A DNA stretch of 64,000 nucleotides from Mycoplana rhizolycopersici (GTDB taxonomy: Bacteria > Pseudomonadota > Alphaproteobacteria > Rhizobiales > Rhizobiaceae), in NCBI RefSeq assembly GCF_013378445.1, contig NZ_JABXYK010000005.1:124001-188000 (forward strand), in the 5' to 3' direction. The translations under genes were made by a program, and so were the position numbers. This document shows positions 1 through 9,456 of the stretch, piece after piece. The first letter of the stretch is position 1; the number at the start of each line of letters is the position of its first letter. The notes beneath the pieces are model-generated. The model worked only from the letters and a program-made list of their open reading frames with translations. It was not told the origin of the DNA and made no database searches.

Positions 1-264
1 TTCCGCTCCGAGCGGCTGATGGCGCGCGACCTTTTCGAGGAGGGCGATTTCATCGAGATCTTCGTCGACACGCCCTTGTCGGAATGCACCAAGCGCGATC
101 CGAAGGGCCTCTACAAGAAGGCGATGGCAGGCGAACTGCAGAACTTCACCGGCATCAGTTCGCCGTATGAGGAGCCTGAAAACGCAGAAATCCACCTGCG
201 GACCGTCGACCACAGCCCCGATGAACTGGCGCTCCGAATCGCCCAGTACCTTGCCGAAAGATAA
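1..264 (+). CDS. cysC: Adenylylsulfate kinase domain, C-terminal part (cut by window start)
   Basis: The last 87 residues of an APS kinase, which phosphorylates adenylylsulfate to PAPS in sulfate activation. The frame is open from base 1, so the gene begins outside the window. Visible family features are the [21 protein letters not shown] stretch and the following [12 protein letters not shown] motif that lies near the nucleotide site. In rhizobia this domain is usually fused behind the CysN sulfate adenylyltransferase subunit; whether that holds here cannot be seen. cysQ follows 90 bp downstream on the same strand, which fits the pathway. Family assignment is firm; fusion state is unknown. 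Confidence 0.88.
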   Translation, partial: FRSERLMARDLFEEGDFIEIFVDTPLSECTKRDPKGLYKKAMAGELQNFTGISSPYEEPENAEIHLRTVDHSPDELALRIAQYLAER

Positions 265-354
265 CGACCGGCAAGCCGCCGCCCCATGCCGCGCCGGCAA
301 ATCCCGGCCGGCATGGCAGGCCGCATTCGCATGACGCATGATCAGGAAACATCG

Positions 355-1152
355 ATGACCCTGCCCACCGATCTCATGGCGATACTCGAAAAGGCGGCGC
401 TGGACGCCGGACGCGCCATTCTCGAAGTCTATCGCGCCGGGCCATCCGTTGTGCTCAAGAAGGATGCGACGCCGGTGACGGAGGCGGACGAACGCGCCGA
501 AGCGATCATCCTTGCGCAACTCGGAGAGCATTTTCCCGATATTCCGGTCGTGGCGGAGGAGGCGGTGGCCGGCGGCAACGTGCCGGACGTTCGCGGGCGC
601 TCCTTCTTCCTCGTCGACCCGCTTGACGGCACGCGTGAATTCATCGCGAGACGCGACGAGTTCACCGTCAATATCGCGCTGATCGAGAACGGCGTTCCGG
701 TCGCCGGTATCGTCTATGCCCCTGCCCTCGGGACCGCTTACCGCGGTGCGAACGGGCAGGCCGAGAAGTTCGACGTGGACGAGAACTTCAACGTGCTGAA
801 CCGCCGGCCGATCGGCTGTCGCGCCCGAAATGCAAGCCTCAAGGCGGTCATCAGCCGCTCCCACGGCGATCCGCAGACCGAAGAATTCCTTCGTACGGAG
901 GGAATTTGCGACCACACCACGATCGGTTCGTCGCTCAAGTTCTGTCTTCTCGCGGAAGGGCTCGCCGACGTCTATCCGCGCTTCGGGCGCACGATGGAGT
1001 GGGACACCGCAGCCGGAGACGCGGTGCTGCGGGCGGCCGGCGGCCGCGTCACCTGCCCGGATGGAAGCCCGTTCCGGTATGGCAAGACCGACCAATCCAC
1101 CGACGTCGATTTTGCAAATTCGGCCTTCATCGGCCGGGGTCACGCTTCCTGA
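355..1152 (+). CDS. cysQ: 3'(2'),5'-bisphosphate nucleotidase CysQ
   Basis: A 265-residue member of the inositol monophosphatase fold that hydrolyses PAP (and PAPS) to AMP, recycling the by-product of sulfate assimilation in the cytoplasm. Metal-binding motifs are visible: VAEEA, the DPLDGTREF motif (about residues 85-95), and EWDTAAGDAVL near residue 215. Start 355 is chosen because AGGAAA lies about 6 bp before it and the length matches the family; the reading frame is open upstream to 286 but that would add an unconserved basic leader. It follows the APS kinase gene by 90 bp, consistent with one sulfur operon. Confidence 0.93.
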   Translation: MTLPTDLMAILEKAALDAGRAILEVYRAGPSVVLKKDATPVTEADERAEAIILAQLGEHFPDIPVVAEEAVAGGNVPDVRGRSFFLVDPLDGTREFIARRDEFTVNIALIENGVPVAGIVYAPALGTAYRGANGQAEKFDVDENFNVLNRRPIGCRARNASLKAVISRSHGDPQTEEFLRTEGICDHTTIGSSLKFCLLAEGLADVYPRFGRTMEWDTAAGDAVLRAAGGRVTCPDGSPFRYGKTDQSTDVDFANSAFIGRGHAS

Positions 1153-1367
1153 ACAACTTTTCCTTGCCGGCACCGTCACAATATTAACGAATTGACACGT
1201 GAACAGGGGGTATGTTGGAAGCGCTGCCTCCATACGGACAGAAACTTCGCCCATGGTTGAGGATCAGCACATGGGCCGTCATCTTGTAACTGGATGACGT
1301 ATCGAATAAACTGCCGACTGATCAGGCATTTAGCAAATATTACCTAGTCAACCACGAGAGCATTGCC

Positions 1368-2771
1368 GTGAAGAAAGACACTGCGCCCGCAGCACCCGAG
1401 CTGGAACCAGAAAGCCGAGAGCAGCCGCAGGCCAGCAACCTTCTGGATATGGCCAAGGCGCGAATCGTTCGTCGTGCCGAGCGCCAGAAGCGTCGCCTCA
1501 TCCGCGAGGCGTCGGCTGCGGCCGATTCGAGGCCGGGACGCGATCCGTTCGATGACGACGACGATCTCCTGCCCGCCAAGAAGGAACCGGGCAAGAAATT
1601 TTCGACCGCGTCGATCTTCGAAATGCCTGTCCTTCCCAAAAGGACGAGCAAGATCGCCTGGACGCCGGTCTCGTTCCTGCTCGCCGTGATCGTGCCGACG
1701 CTTGTCGTCGGCTTCTATTTCGCATTCATGGCAAGCCCCCAGTACGAGGTCGAGACCCAGTTCGCGGTCCGTGGCGCCAACCAGAGTTCTCTCGGAGCCC
1801 TCGGACTGGGCAGCCTGATGGGTACCACGGCCGAATCCGGCGACTCCTATATCGTAACCGACTATGTCCAGTCCCAGCAGGTCCTGCAGGACATGCGCGA
1901 TCAGGTCGGCCTTGATGTCCGTACGCTGTATGCACACGACGGCATCGACTTCTTCTACAAGACCGCAGCCGACGTTCCGTTGGACAAGTTCGTGTCCTAC
2001 TGGCGCGACATGATCAATGTCAGCTTCAATTCGACGACCGGCAACGTGACGCTGCAGGTGTACGCCTTTACGCCCGAGGACGCCAAGAGGATTACGGATG
2101 CGGTCCTGCTCGTTTCCGAAAACCTCGTGAACAAGCTGTCCGAAGAATCCCGCAACCAGTATACCGACGTCGTCAACAAGCAGGTCGAGCGCGCCGAGAA
2201 CCGACTGGCCAGCGTCCGCGAGCAGCTGTCGCAGTTGCGCCAGACCGAACAGGCGGTCGATCCGAGCACGCTTGCGTCGATGGAATCGTCGATCATCGGT
2301 GACATCGAGAAAGAACTGGCCCAGATCAGAAGTCGCTACAAGGCGCTGACCACTGCCGCCAGCAGAGAAGCCCCGTCCGCCAAGGTGATGGAACGACGCA
2401 TCATCGCCCTTGAGGCACAGCTTGCCGAACAGAAGGCCCGCGTCGGCTCGGGAACCGTGCAGAAGACAGGCCGCAATGCCGGTACCGGGAACGGCAACCT
2501 GACCGAGGTCATCGATCGCTTCTCGCAACTCTCGATCGAACAGGAATTTGCCGTGAAGGCCTATTCGACTTCACTCGCCGGCCTGGAGACCGCGATGGTG
2601 GAGGCCCAGAAGCAGGAGCGCTTCTTTGCAACCTATGTCGCGCCGCGTGTTCCCGAAATTGCCATCTATCCGAAGCGTTTTCTGAATACGCTGCTCGGTT
2701 TCTTGGCATTCTTCGCAGCCTGGCTCGTCGGCTTCTTCGTCTACAAGTCGATCAAGGACCACGCCATTTGA
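1368..2771 (+). CDS. kpsE: Capsule polysaccharide export inner-membrane protein, KpsE/BexC/RkpR type
   Basis: 467 residues with the layout of a polysaccharide co-polymerase of ABC-dependent capsule export: a cytoplasmic N-terminus of about 105 residues with an acidic DPFDDDDDLLP patch, one membrane helix near residues 106-126 (WTPVSFLLAVIVPTLVVGF), a long periplasmic part with coiled coil around residues 260-360, and a second membrane helix near the C-terminus (FLNTLLGFLAFFAAWLVGFF). The start codon is GTG with GAGAG upstream. The N-terminal extension is longer than in E. coli KpsE, as in rhizobial homologues. kpsM and kpsT follow directly, so it probably bridges the ABC transporter to the outer-membrane channel encoded at 9457-10671. 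Confidence 0.88.
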   Translation: MKKDTAPAAPELEPESREQPQASNLLDMAKARIVRRAERQKRRLIREASAAADSRPGRDPFDDDDDLLPAKKEPGKKFSTASIFEMPVLPKRTSKIAWTPVSFLLAVIVPTLVVGFYFAFMASPQYEVETQFAVRGANQSSLGALGLGSLMGTTAESGDSYIVTDYVQSQQVLQDMRDQVGLDVRTLYAHDGIDFFYKTAADVPLDKFVSYWRDMINVSFNSTTGNVTLQVYAFTPEDAKRITDAVLLVSENLVNKLSEESRNQYTDVVNKQVERAENRLASVREQLSQLRQTEQAVDPSTLASMESSIIGDIEKELAQIRSRYKALTTAASREAPSAKVMERRIIALEAQLAEQKARVGSGTVQKTGRNAGTGNGNLTEVIDRFSQLSIEQEFAVKAYSTSLAGLETAMVEAQKQERFFATYVAPRVPEIAIYPKRFLNTLLGFLAFFAAWLVGFFVYKSIKDHAI

Positions 2772-2814
2772 TGGCGGTTCGTCGCCGCCGAGGTGGAACT
2801 CTGGAAACGCCACG

Positions 2815-3606
2815 ATGTACCTGACGGAGAAAAGCTTTCGCTATGCCTTGAGGGAGAATGCGCGCGTCATCGCAGCGTTGGTGGTCCGAAGCGGCGTGAC
2901 CCGCTTCGGCGAAAGCCGCATCGGCTATCTGTGGACGCTCTTGGAACCTGCGATCTACGTAGGGATGTTCCTTTTGATGCATGGCTTCGTTCGCAGCAAG
3001 CTGCCCTTCGGCGACAGCGCGATGCTGTTCTTCCTCACCGGCGTGATCGGGTTTCGCATGACGAACCTGATTGCCAGAAAGGCAGCTAACGGACTGTCGC
3101 ACAATCAGCCGATGCTGGCCTATCCGCTGGTCAAGCCGCTGGACACGATCGTTGCCGCCTTCATTCTGGAAGCGATCATCTGGCTGATCATCTGCGCGCT
3201 GTTCCTTTTCTTCATGTACGCGTTTCTCGGCCGCAAGATCATCGTCTATCCGCTGGAATTCGGCGCAAGCGTGCTCGCGATCAGCTATTTCGCCTTCTCC
3301 TTCGCGGTCTTTACCGCGACATTCGGAACCCTGGTTCCGCTCTGGGCGAAGGTGCTCAAATTCAGCAACATGCCACTGATGCTTTCGTCGGGCGTCGTGT
3401 TCGTGCCTGCGACGCTGCCGCCACAGATACTGGCGATCATCTGGTGGAACCCCTTCCTTCACTGCGTGGAATGGTTCCGTTCGGCCACCTACCTCGACTA
3501 CGTTTCCGTGCTGGACAAAACCTACCTGCTGTCCGTATCGACCGGCCTCCTGGTGATCGGGCTGGCACTCGATCGGTTCTACAGAAACAGGATCATCAGC
3601 GAATGA
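2815..3606 (+). CDS. kpsM: Capsule polysaccharide ABC transporter permease (KpsM type)
   Basis: 263 residues with about six membrane helices and the ABC-2 permease pattern, including the SRIGYLWTLLEPAIY loop typical of polysaccharide exporters. The protein forms the inner-membrane channel that flips a lipid-linked capsule chain. Its stop codon overlaps the start of the ATPase gene by ATGA, so the two are translationally coupled. It sits 43 bp after the KpsE-type gene. The family is clear; the exported polymer cannot be told from the window because no repeat-unit synthesis genes are present. Confidence 0.92.
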   Translation: MYLTEKSFRYALRENARVIAALVVRSGVTRFGESRIGYLWTLLEPAIYVGMFLLMHGFVRSKLPFGDSAMLFFLTGVIGFRMTNLIARKAANGLSHNQPMLAYPLVKPLDTIVAAFILEAIIWLIICALFLFFMYAFLGRKIIVYPLEFGASVLAISYFAFSFAVFTATFGTLVPLWAKVLKFSNMPLMLSSGVVFVPATLPPQILAIIWWNPFLHCVEWFRSATYLDYVSVLDKTYLLSVSTGLLVIGLALDRFYRNRIISE

Positions 3607-4268
3607 TCGTGTTCGACAACGTCAGCAAGGTCTTCAAGAATCCGCGTGGCGGCAAAAAGGTCGTGCTGGAGAATTTCACCGCGACCTTCAGGCCGGGACT
3701 GAACATCGGCATCCTCGGCCGCAACGGTGCCGGCAAGTCCACGTTGATGAACCTCATTTCCGGCATCGATACGCCGACCACCGGCAACATCTACCGCACC
3801 GGCAAGATCTCCTGGCCGCTCGGCTTCAAGGGAGGCGTTCACGCACGCCTCACCGGAGCGCAGAACACTCGCTTCATTGCCGACATCTATGGCAAGGACC
3901 GCGAAGAAGTCCTCGAGTTCGTGAAGGATTTTTCGGAGCTGGGCTCCTATCTCGACATGCCGGTGCGCACCTATTCGGCCGGCATGCGCGCCCGCCTCGC
4001 CTTCGGTATCTGCATGGCGATCGAGTTCGAATACTATCTCATCGACGAAGTCATCGCCGTCGGCGACAGTTCCTTCAAGAAAAAGAGCAAGAAGGTGTTC
4101 GATGAACGGCGGGAGAACGCGACGCTGCTTCTCGTGTCCCACTCCTCTTCGCTGCTGCGCGCCTTCTGTCACATCGGCGGAATCATCAAGGACGGCAAAG
4201 TCACCTTTTACGACGACATCGATGAGGCAATCGCCGTTCATGAAGACAACCTCGCACATGGAAAATAG
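3603..4268 (+). CDS. kpsT: Capsule polysaccharide ABC transporter ATPase (KpsT type)
   Basis: 221 residues, the short form of polysaccharide-export ATPases without a carbohydrate-binding C-terminal domain. Walker A is GRNGAGKS (near residue 42), the signature is TYSAGMRARL, Walker B is EYYLIDEV, and the switch histidine is in LLVSHSS. It powers export through the KpsM-type permease encoded immediately upstream, with which it overlaps by 4 bp. A short form without the extra domain is expected when the glycan is built on a conserved Kdo linker, which agrees with kpsC and kpsS nearby. Confidence 0.93.
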   Translation: MIVFDNVSKVFKNPRGGKKVVLENFTATFRPGLNIGILGRNGAGKSTLMNLISGIDTPTTGNIYRTGKISWPLGFKGGVHARLTGAQNTRFIADIYGKDREEVLEFVKDFSELGSYLDMPVRTYSAGMRARLAFGICMAIEFEYYLIDEVIAVGDSSFKKKSKKVFDERRENATLLLVSHSSSLLRAFCHIGGIIKDGKVTFYDDIDEAIAVHEDNLAHGK

Positions 4269-4574
4269 TCGGCATTGCGGGGACGAAAATTCTCCGCATT
4301 GAATGCCGAGGCACATGGCAAAGACCCGCTCTCCAGTCTGAGCGGCATGTTCAGGTAGTCTTACGCCTACTAAAATTCACGCTCCACATCAAAGACTTGA
4401 CCTGCACGAACCCTGCAGTGTCGATGGGATCGGCAGTTCACTTCGGCTGCTGCCGATTGGCCTTCCCGTAACCATCGCCGATCGTCACCGTCCTCGCCAC
4501 GTCCCGCAGATCTATCCTTTGCACTAACAGGGCTGCGTTTGCGCCAGCCCGATTTGGCAATGGCCGCGGAGACA
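4269..4574. other. Intergenic gap after kpsT
   Basis: About 300 bp without a convincing gene. It holds a short inverted repeat with arms CGGCAG and CTGCCG at about 4431-4455, but no U-tract follows. A CTTGAC hexamer near 4396 has no good -10 partner at 17 bp, so I do not call a promoter. Confidence 0.4.
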
Positions 4575-5615
4575 ATGATGCAGGAACAGACGACGAGACT
4601 TGGCCTCCCCTACATTCTGCCCTCGCAGGCGCAAAAGCACGTGCCGCACAACGAGGCCCTGGAAACCCTCGATGCGCTCGTGCAACTGGTTCTGGCCACC
4701 ATCGGCAACTTCGCTCCGGCAACGCCGGAGGATGGGGCCTGCTTCGGCATCGGCGTTTCACCTTCCGGTCCCTGGAGCGCGCGCGCCGGCATGATAGCCC
4801 GCTGGTCCGGTGGTGTCTGGCAGTTCGTTCAGCCACAAAGGGGTTGGCTCGCATGGTGCTCCGACGAGAACCGGCTGTATGTCCATGACGGCGGCACCTG
4901 GACGCGCTTCACCCATATCGGCCCCCTTCAGACGCTCGGAGTCAACGCGACGCCTGACGAAACGAACCGGCTGGCGCTGTCCTCCGATGCCTGCCTGCTG
5001 ACCCATGATGGAGGCGACCACAGGCTCAAGATCAACAAGGCGGGTCCAGGCGATACGGCAAGCGTCGTGTTTCAATCGGATTGGGCGGGCCAGGCGGAAC
5101 TGGGGCTCGCCGGCAACAACGATCTCTCGATCAAGGTCGCAGACGGTTCGGGCGGCTGGCTGACTGCCCTTGCCATTGGCGATACCGGACACGTCGCCAC
5201 CCCACTCAGGCCCGCCGCGCACGCCTGGGCCAACGTTGCTCCTATTGCAATGGCCGCAGGCAGCCTGAGCGGCTTCACGGACACGGAGTTTGCAACGGGC
5301 GGCTTTGCGCTGGGTCTCCCCCTGCCCTCGGGAATCGGTAACACGCTCGTGGTTCCGACATCCGCATACTATCTCATCTGCCTCGGCGCCACGCCGGCCA
5401 GCACCAGCCCCATCACCGTCGATGTCATCGTCAATGGTACGAAGATCGTCGTTGGCACAGGCAATCACAGCGGCGCACCCGCATCCCGCAAGATCTGCGC
5501 TTCCGGGATCGTTCCGCTGGCAGAAGGCGATTGGCTCGCCCTGCATCACCAGGGGAATGCAGTGATCGATTTCGGCTTCAACAAGACGGACCTGTCGATC
5601 ATTGCACTGACTTGA
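4575..5615 (+). CDS. DUF2793-domain protein, phage-tail-like
   Basis: About 346 residues. The N-terminal half has the DUF2793 pattern, including LPYILPSQAQKHVPHNEAL, followed by repeated WSGGVWQF / WLAWCSDENRLYVHDGG elements, a fold also found in prophage and gene-transfer-agent tail or host-recognition proteins. The C-terminal 130 residues look like a separate beta-rich domain. Two ATG codons (4575, 4578) follow a GGAG at 4568-4571; the open frame upstream begins with TTG and is less likely. No signal peptide is visible. It lies between capsule export genes and has no phage neighbour, so a role in surface glycan biology is possible but unproven. Confidence 0.72.
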   Translation: MMQEQTTRLGLPYILPSQAQKHVPHNEALETLDALVQLVLATIGNFAPATPEDGACFGIGVSPSGPWSARAGMIARWSGGVWQFVQPQRGWLAWCSDENRLYVHDGGTWTRFTHIGPLQTLGVNATPDETNRLALSSDACLLTHDGGDHRLKINKAGPGDTASVVFQSDWAGQAELGLAGNNDLSIKVADGSGGWLTALAIGDTGHVATPLRPAAHAWANVAPIAMAAGSLSGFTDTEFATGGFALGLPLPSGIGNTLVVPTSAYYLICLGATPASTSPITVDVIVNGTKIVVGTGNHSGAPASRKICASGIVPLAEGDWLALHHQGNAVIDFGFNKTDLSIIALT

Positions 5616-5685
5616 GGGAACTCCGCCCGGTGCGACCCGGCATGCAGGCGAAAAAAGTCAGCCGTGGAAAATCCGGAGGAAATGC

Positions 5686-7131
5686 CTATCCCTGGGAAAC
5701 GTCGGGCAGCGGATTGTCAAAAGCCCCGCTGATGACATCGGCCTGCCGCCCCTTGTGCTCGACACGGCGGCCGGTCGCGACGGCCTCCGTCAGCTTGTCG
5801 CGCAGCGCCTGGATCGCAACCTCCATGCCCTCATAGGCGTAAAAGTCGCCGGGCTGGAGACATTGCTCATGGAGCCAGGAAAGGTACCGTGTCCGCACCT
5901 CGCCCGGTGAGACCTTGCTCCAGGTCCAGAAGGCATCGAGATCGATGCCCTTGTTGACGCAGAACGCCAGATCCGGGTGTCGGTAAATCGCCTGTCCCAT
6001 GACGGCCAGCGGAATGCCGTGATGAATGGCGAACAGGCCGGAGGTGCTGTTGATCGTGACCATGCCCGCGGCATGGCGCGTCAAGAGACCGAGCGAGCCA
6101 CCATCGATAATGTGGACGCGATCTGCCACGTCGTTCAGCTGGCTGACCTGCTGAATGAACTGCCGATCGCGGCTATGGCCCCGTTCCATCGGGTGGATCT
6201 TGAACACAAGCTGGTGCGTCGCCGGCGCATTTCGGGCAAACGAGACGATGGACTTCAAGATCAGCTTCTGGCTGTTCCAGCTGCCGGCAGCCCGACCGAG
6301 CTGGCTGTCGTCATGCACCTGGAGCGGAATGAGGTAGTATTTGTGATCGAAATGCTCGAGCAGGCGCTCGACGCAGCGGTAGTTGGCATTCAGGTTGCGG
6401 AACTTCCGATAGTAGTTCTTGATCCAGTAGAACGCCTCCGAGGCGAGCATGCGCTTCTGCTTGTGGAAGAGCTTGCGCTCGCTGGCGGTGGAAAGGAGAT
6501 TGCGGAGTGAGAAATACAGGAATGCGTAGGACGCCATGGCGCCGAACGAAGATGCGTAGGATACGCCCTTGCGGCGTTCGGAATAGCGTCCCGAATAGTC
6601 TTCCGGGGGCAGCTTTCCGGCAATCGGCGACCGCCAGTTGTTGCCACCGAATTCAAGGGTGATGTTACCCGGCCGCAGATAGCCTTCTTCCAGGCAGATG
6701 ACCGGAATGCCGAGCTTCTCGCAACAGGCGATTGCGACCCTGTGGACCTCGCGCTCGCAGCCGAAAAGCACGACATAATCGAAGCCATGCGCCTTCAGCA
6801 TCTCTGACAGCCAGACGTTCCAGGTATCGGAGGTGCCTGAAAAATTCAGCGTCTTGTCGCGATGGGCGAAGAGGCGATCGCCGACATTGAAGCACACGCG
6901 CCACGCATCGAAACCGCTCTCGTTCAGAAGCGTCTGCGCCTTGCGAAAGAAGGGGCCGACCGGACCCTGCAGAAGAAGAACCCGGGGAACGCTCTTCGAG
7001 GGGAAAGGAGTGGACTGCTTGCGACGCAGGTTCAGATAGATCAGGCGCGAAGATCCACGACCAGCGGCCTGCTCTCCATCACGCACGCCGCTCTTTGTCG
7101 TCCGATCTGTCGAAGCGCGATCGCTTGGCAT
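5686..7131 (-). CDS. kpsS: Capsule linker beta-Kdo transferase, KpsS type
   Basis: 481 residues of the capsule polysaccharide biosynthesis family (KpsS/LipB). In known group 2 systems KpsS adds the first Kdo to lyso-phosphatidylglycerol, after which KpsC extends the oligo-Kdo linker; it acts at the cytoplasmic face. Family marks are VLLLQGPVGPFF, the EEGYLRPGNITLE motif, and VFKIHPME with a later STSGLFAIHHGIP segment. The first 45 residues are basic and not conserved, so the true start could be somewhat further in. The gene lies downstream of kpsC on the same strand with a 172 bp gap and converges with the DUF2793 gene. Confidence 0.87.
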   Translation of the reverse strand: MPSDRASTDRTTKSGVRDGEQAAGRGSSRLIYLNLRRKQSTPFPSKSVPRVLLLQGPVGPFFRKAQTLLNESGFDAWRVCFNVGDRLFAHRDKTLNFSGTSDTWNVWLSEMLKAHGFDYVVLFGCEREVHRVAIACCEKLGIPVICLEEGYLRPGNITLEFGGNNWRSPIAGKLPPEDYSGRYSERRKGVSYASSFGAMASYAFLYFSLRNLLSTASERKLFHKQKRMLASEAFYWIKNYYRKFRNLNANYRCVERLLEHFDHKYYLIPLQVHDDSQLGRAAGSWNSQKLILKSIVSFARNAPATHQLVFKIHPMERGHSRDRQFIQQVSQLNDVADRVHIIDGGSLGLLTRHAAGMVTINSTSGLFAIHHGIPLAVMGQAIYRHPDLAFCVNKGIDLDAFWTWSKVSPGEVRTRYLSWLHEQCLQPGDFYAYEGMEVAIQALRDKLTEAVATGRRVEHKGRQADVISGAFDNPLPDVSQG

Positions 7132-7303
7132 GATGCTCCGGTTGTACGTGGGGAATATGAAAAGGTTGCTTGGTCATTGCACAGGCATCGATTTTTATCA
7201 ACGCGTTCATACTCAATTATTCTTACCAATCTGTCATTTTTCGAAATCTTCGTGCGTTCGTGCAACGTGACATATCCCGGCTGCAGCCGGGACCAGAACA
7301 GCC

Positions 7304-9328
7304 TTAGCCGAGCCTGCGGTCCCGGAGCCGCACGGCAATCCTGTTGGCAACCTGCGCAACGCCGCCCAGCAGGCGGTCGGCCGTCGACACGGGCTGCGGA
7401 CGTCCCTCCGAAATCTCTCGCACAAGATCTTCCGGACGGCACGGCATACCGCTCAGAGGGTGGATGTAGAATGGATAGAGGATGAGCGTTGCCGCGACCA
7501 GCATGTCGATGTTGATCCGCCGCTTCCGGCGTTGCAGAGGGTTGCGGTCGTCGGTCAACCCCCACCCCGCATAGAACGGCATGCCGTGCACACCGACGGC
7601 CTTGTCGCGGATCAGGGCCTCGAATCCGGTCAGGGACGTCATCGTCTCGATACGATCGGCCCAGGATATCCAGCGCATGATGTCGCCGTCACGCACGATC
7701 AGGTCTGCGGCATCCGGCACTTTGCCGCCGGAACGCATTCCGGACACGACGTCCGGATGCTCCTTGTAGACGACGAAGGCGTCGGGATAGAGCGCACGTA
7801 CGGCGGCGACCAGCGCTGCGTTGGACTTCACCACCGGCGAACCGAAGCGGATCGATGCGTCCTTCTCGACCTGCCCCGGCACGAGAATCTTCAACCGCCC
7901 GGCCGGAGGCTGCGGCAGATTCACAGCCGTGCCGACATTGTATTTGGAAATGCCCCGCGCGATCAGCATCTGCCGCAACGCCCGCGCCCGCTGCGACAAG
8001 CTGGCGTCGAACTCCGCCGTGCCGATAAGCTCTTCCAGTCCGCTGGCGCTGCGGGCATCGTAATAGACCGTGCGTCCGTCCAGGGCGACCGACGACGGCA
8101 TCACCAGCGACACGCCAAGTCCTTTCGACCTGACGAAGCCGTCCTCGATCCGGATCGCCTCGATCCCGTCCGGCAATTTCCTGTCAGAGCCCCAGACGGC
8201 GACAAGACCGCCGATTTCGCCTGCCCGGCGCGACGCGTCCTCTATTCGGCGCGCATGAAGGGGCGCCCCGGCCTGCCCTTTCAGGAACGGCGACAGCGCT
8301 CTTCGCTTCCATGGCGACATGCCCGCCGTCACCACGCGCCTCGGCAGGCGCGATCGCTGGTCGCGCACGGTTTGCGCCTGCTCGATGGCGCGTTCCAGCG
8401 TGCATTCGGACCGGTCGTGCAGATCCAGGTAACGGGCGTAGCGGAGATAGGCCGCATCGAAGATCTGCTCCAGGCTCGCCGCATGGCGGGGTGTCGGGGC
8501 AGCAACATGGTCGACCGTAGCGCCACGGCCGGAGAAAAACGAGACACCGAAGCAATGGACCGTCTTGCCGGCCATCAGCGCCTCGAACCCCAACTGGCTG
8601 GACACGTTATAGACCGCATCCGCATCTTCCAGCAGCGGCCAGGGGTTCATCGGTGCCGGCACGACGATCTCGACGCCGAGTTTCTGCGCCGCCTGCCGCA
8701 GCAGGCTGCGGTCGCCGGCGGCCGGATGGGTCCGCACGGCCAGGACCTTGCCGGAATGGTGCGCGGCCGCGTGCTCCATCATCCGCATGAAGGCGCCTTC
8801 ATCGGCAAGCGCGCCTGAAATCGAGGCGTCGCCCGCGACCTGATCGACGAGCAGGACGTAGGCGCGCCCGAGCGGCATCCCCGCCTCGCGCAGTCCGATG
8901 AGCCGGCCGTTGTTGTACTTGGAAAGCCGGGCCTGCCGGATCGCCTCGATCAGGCCGCGCGAGCGCTCCAGCGCACTGCCGTCAGGCGGAGTGTCGAGGA
9001 GCCTCTGCAGGCGCGAAGGCCCGGCAGCATCGAAATAGATCCCTTCGTCATCAACGACAAATGACTGCGAGGGTTCGCCGGCGCCAGGCGCATATCCCTT
9101 GATGAAGCCGTCCTCGACGATGATACAGGGCTTGCCCGTCCTGGCCGCGAGCGTTTTGGCGCGGAGACCCGACGGTCGCCAGCCCCAGCCGACGAAGCCG
9201 TCGAGCCGGCGCATGCCGGCAAGCGGCCAGAGAACGATCTCGGCATCAAGCAGGCGCGCGATATCCGCCCGGATCCGCCATAGCCCGGCGGATGTGACGG
9301 CATAGGTCTTTCGTTCTCGCTCACCCAC
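7304..9328 (-). CDS. kpsC: Capsule linker beta-Kdo transferase, KpsC type
   Basis: 674 residues, the full length of a two-domain KpsC. Two related glycosyltransferase halves are visible: each has a GWGWRPSG / GWGLTDDRN-like segment, an EDGFIKG or EDGFVRSKGLG motif, a SKYNNG or SKYNVG motif, and a VRTHP or VYKEHP motif. KpsC alternates beta-2,4 and beta-2,7 Kdo additions to make the linker on which the capsule chain is built. The tandem architecture argues against LPS WaaA-type transferases. It lies between the export lipoprotein gene and kpsS on the same strand. Confidence 0.9.
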   Translation of the reverse strand: MGERERKTYAVTSAGLWRIRADIARLLDAEIVLWPLAGMRRLDGFVGWGWRPSGLRAKTLAARTGKPCIIVEDGFIKGYAPGAGEPSQSFVVDDEGIYFDAAGPSRLQRLLDTPPDGSALERSRGLIEAIRQARLSKYNNGRLIGLREAGMPLGRAYVLLVDQVAGDASISGALADEGAFMRMMEHAAAHHSGKVLAVRTHPAAGDRSLLRQAAQKLGVEIVVPAPMNPWPLLEDADAVYNVSSQLGFEALMAGKTVHCFGVSFFSGRGATVDHVAAPTPRHAASLEQIFDAAYLRYARYLDLHDRSECTLERAIEQAQTVRDQRSRLPRRVVTAGMSPWKRRALSPFLKGQAGAPLHARRIEDASRRAGEIGGLVAVWGSDRKLPDGIEAIRIEDGFVRSKGLGVSLVMPSSVALDGRTVYYDARSASGLEELIGTAEFDASLSQRARALRQMLIARGISKYNVGTAVNLPQPPAGRLKILVPGQVEKDASIRFGSPVVKSNAALVAAVRALYPDAFVVYKEHPDVVSGMRSGGKVPDAADLIVRDGDIMRWISWADRIETMTSLTGFEALIRDKAVGVHGMPFYAGWGLTDDRNPLQRRKRRINIDMLVAATLILYPFYIHPLSGMPCRPEDLVREISEGRPQPVSTADRLLGGVAQVANRIAVRLRDRRLG

Positions 9329-9456
9329 GATGCGCTTGATCCGCTTCTTTCAGGTCAACAGCTTCATGGCACGCCATCGGGCGGCCAGATACGCCGAGGG
9401 GGCATCGGCCCGGCCGACGCCCCCTCGGGTTCCAAATCTATACCCTCGCCGACCGA

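Noticed and set aside
1192-1216. TTGACA with TATGTT before kpsE
   Set aside because: Spacing of 13 bp is too short for a standard promoter.
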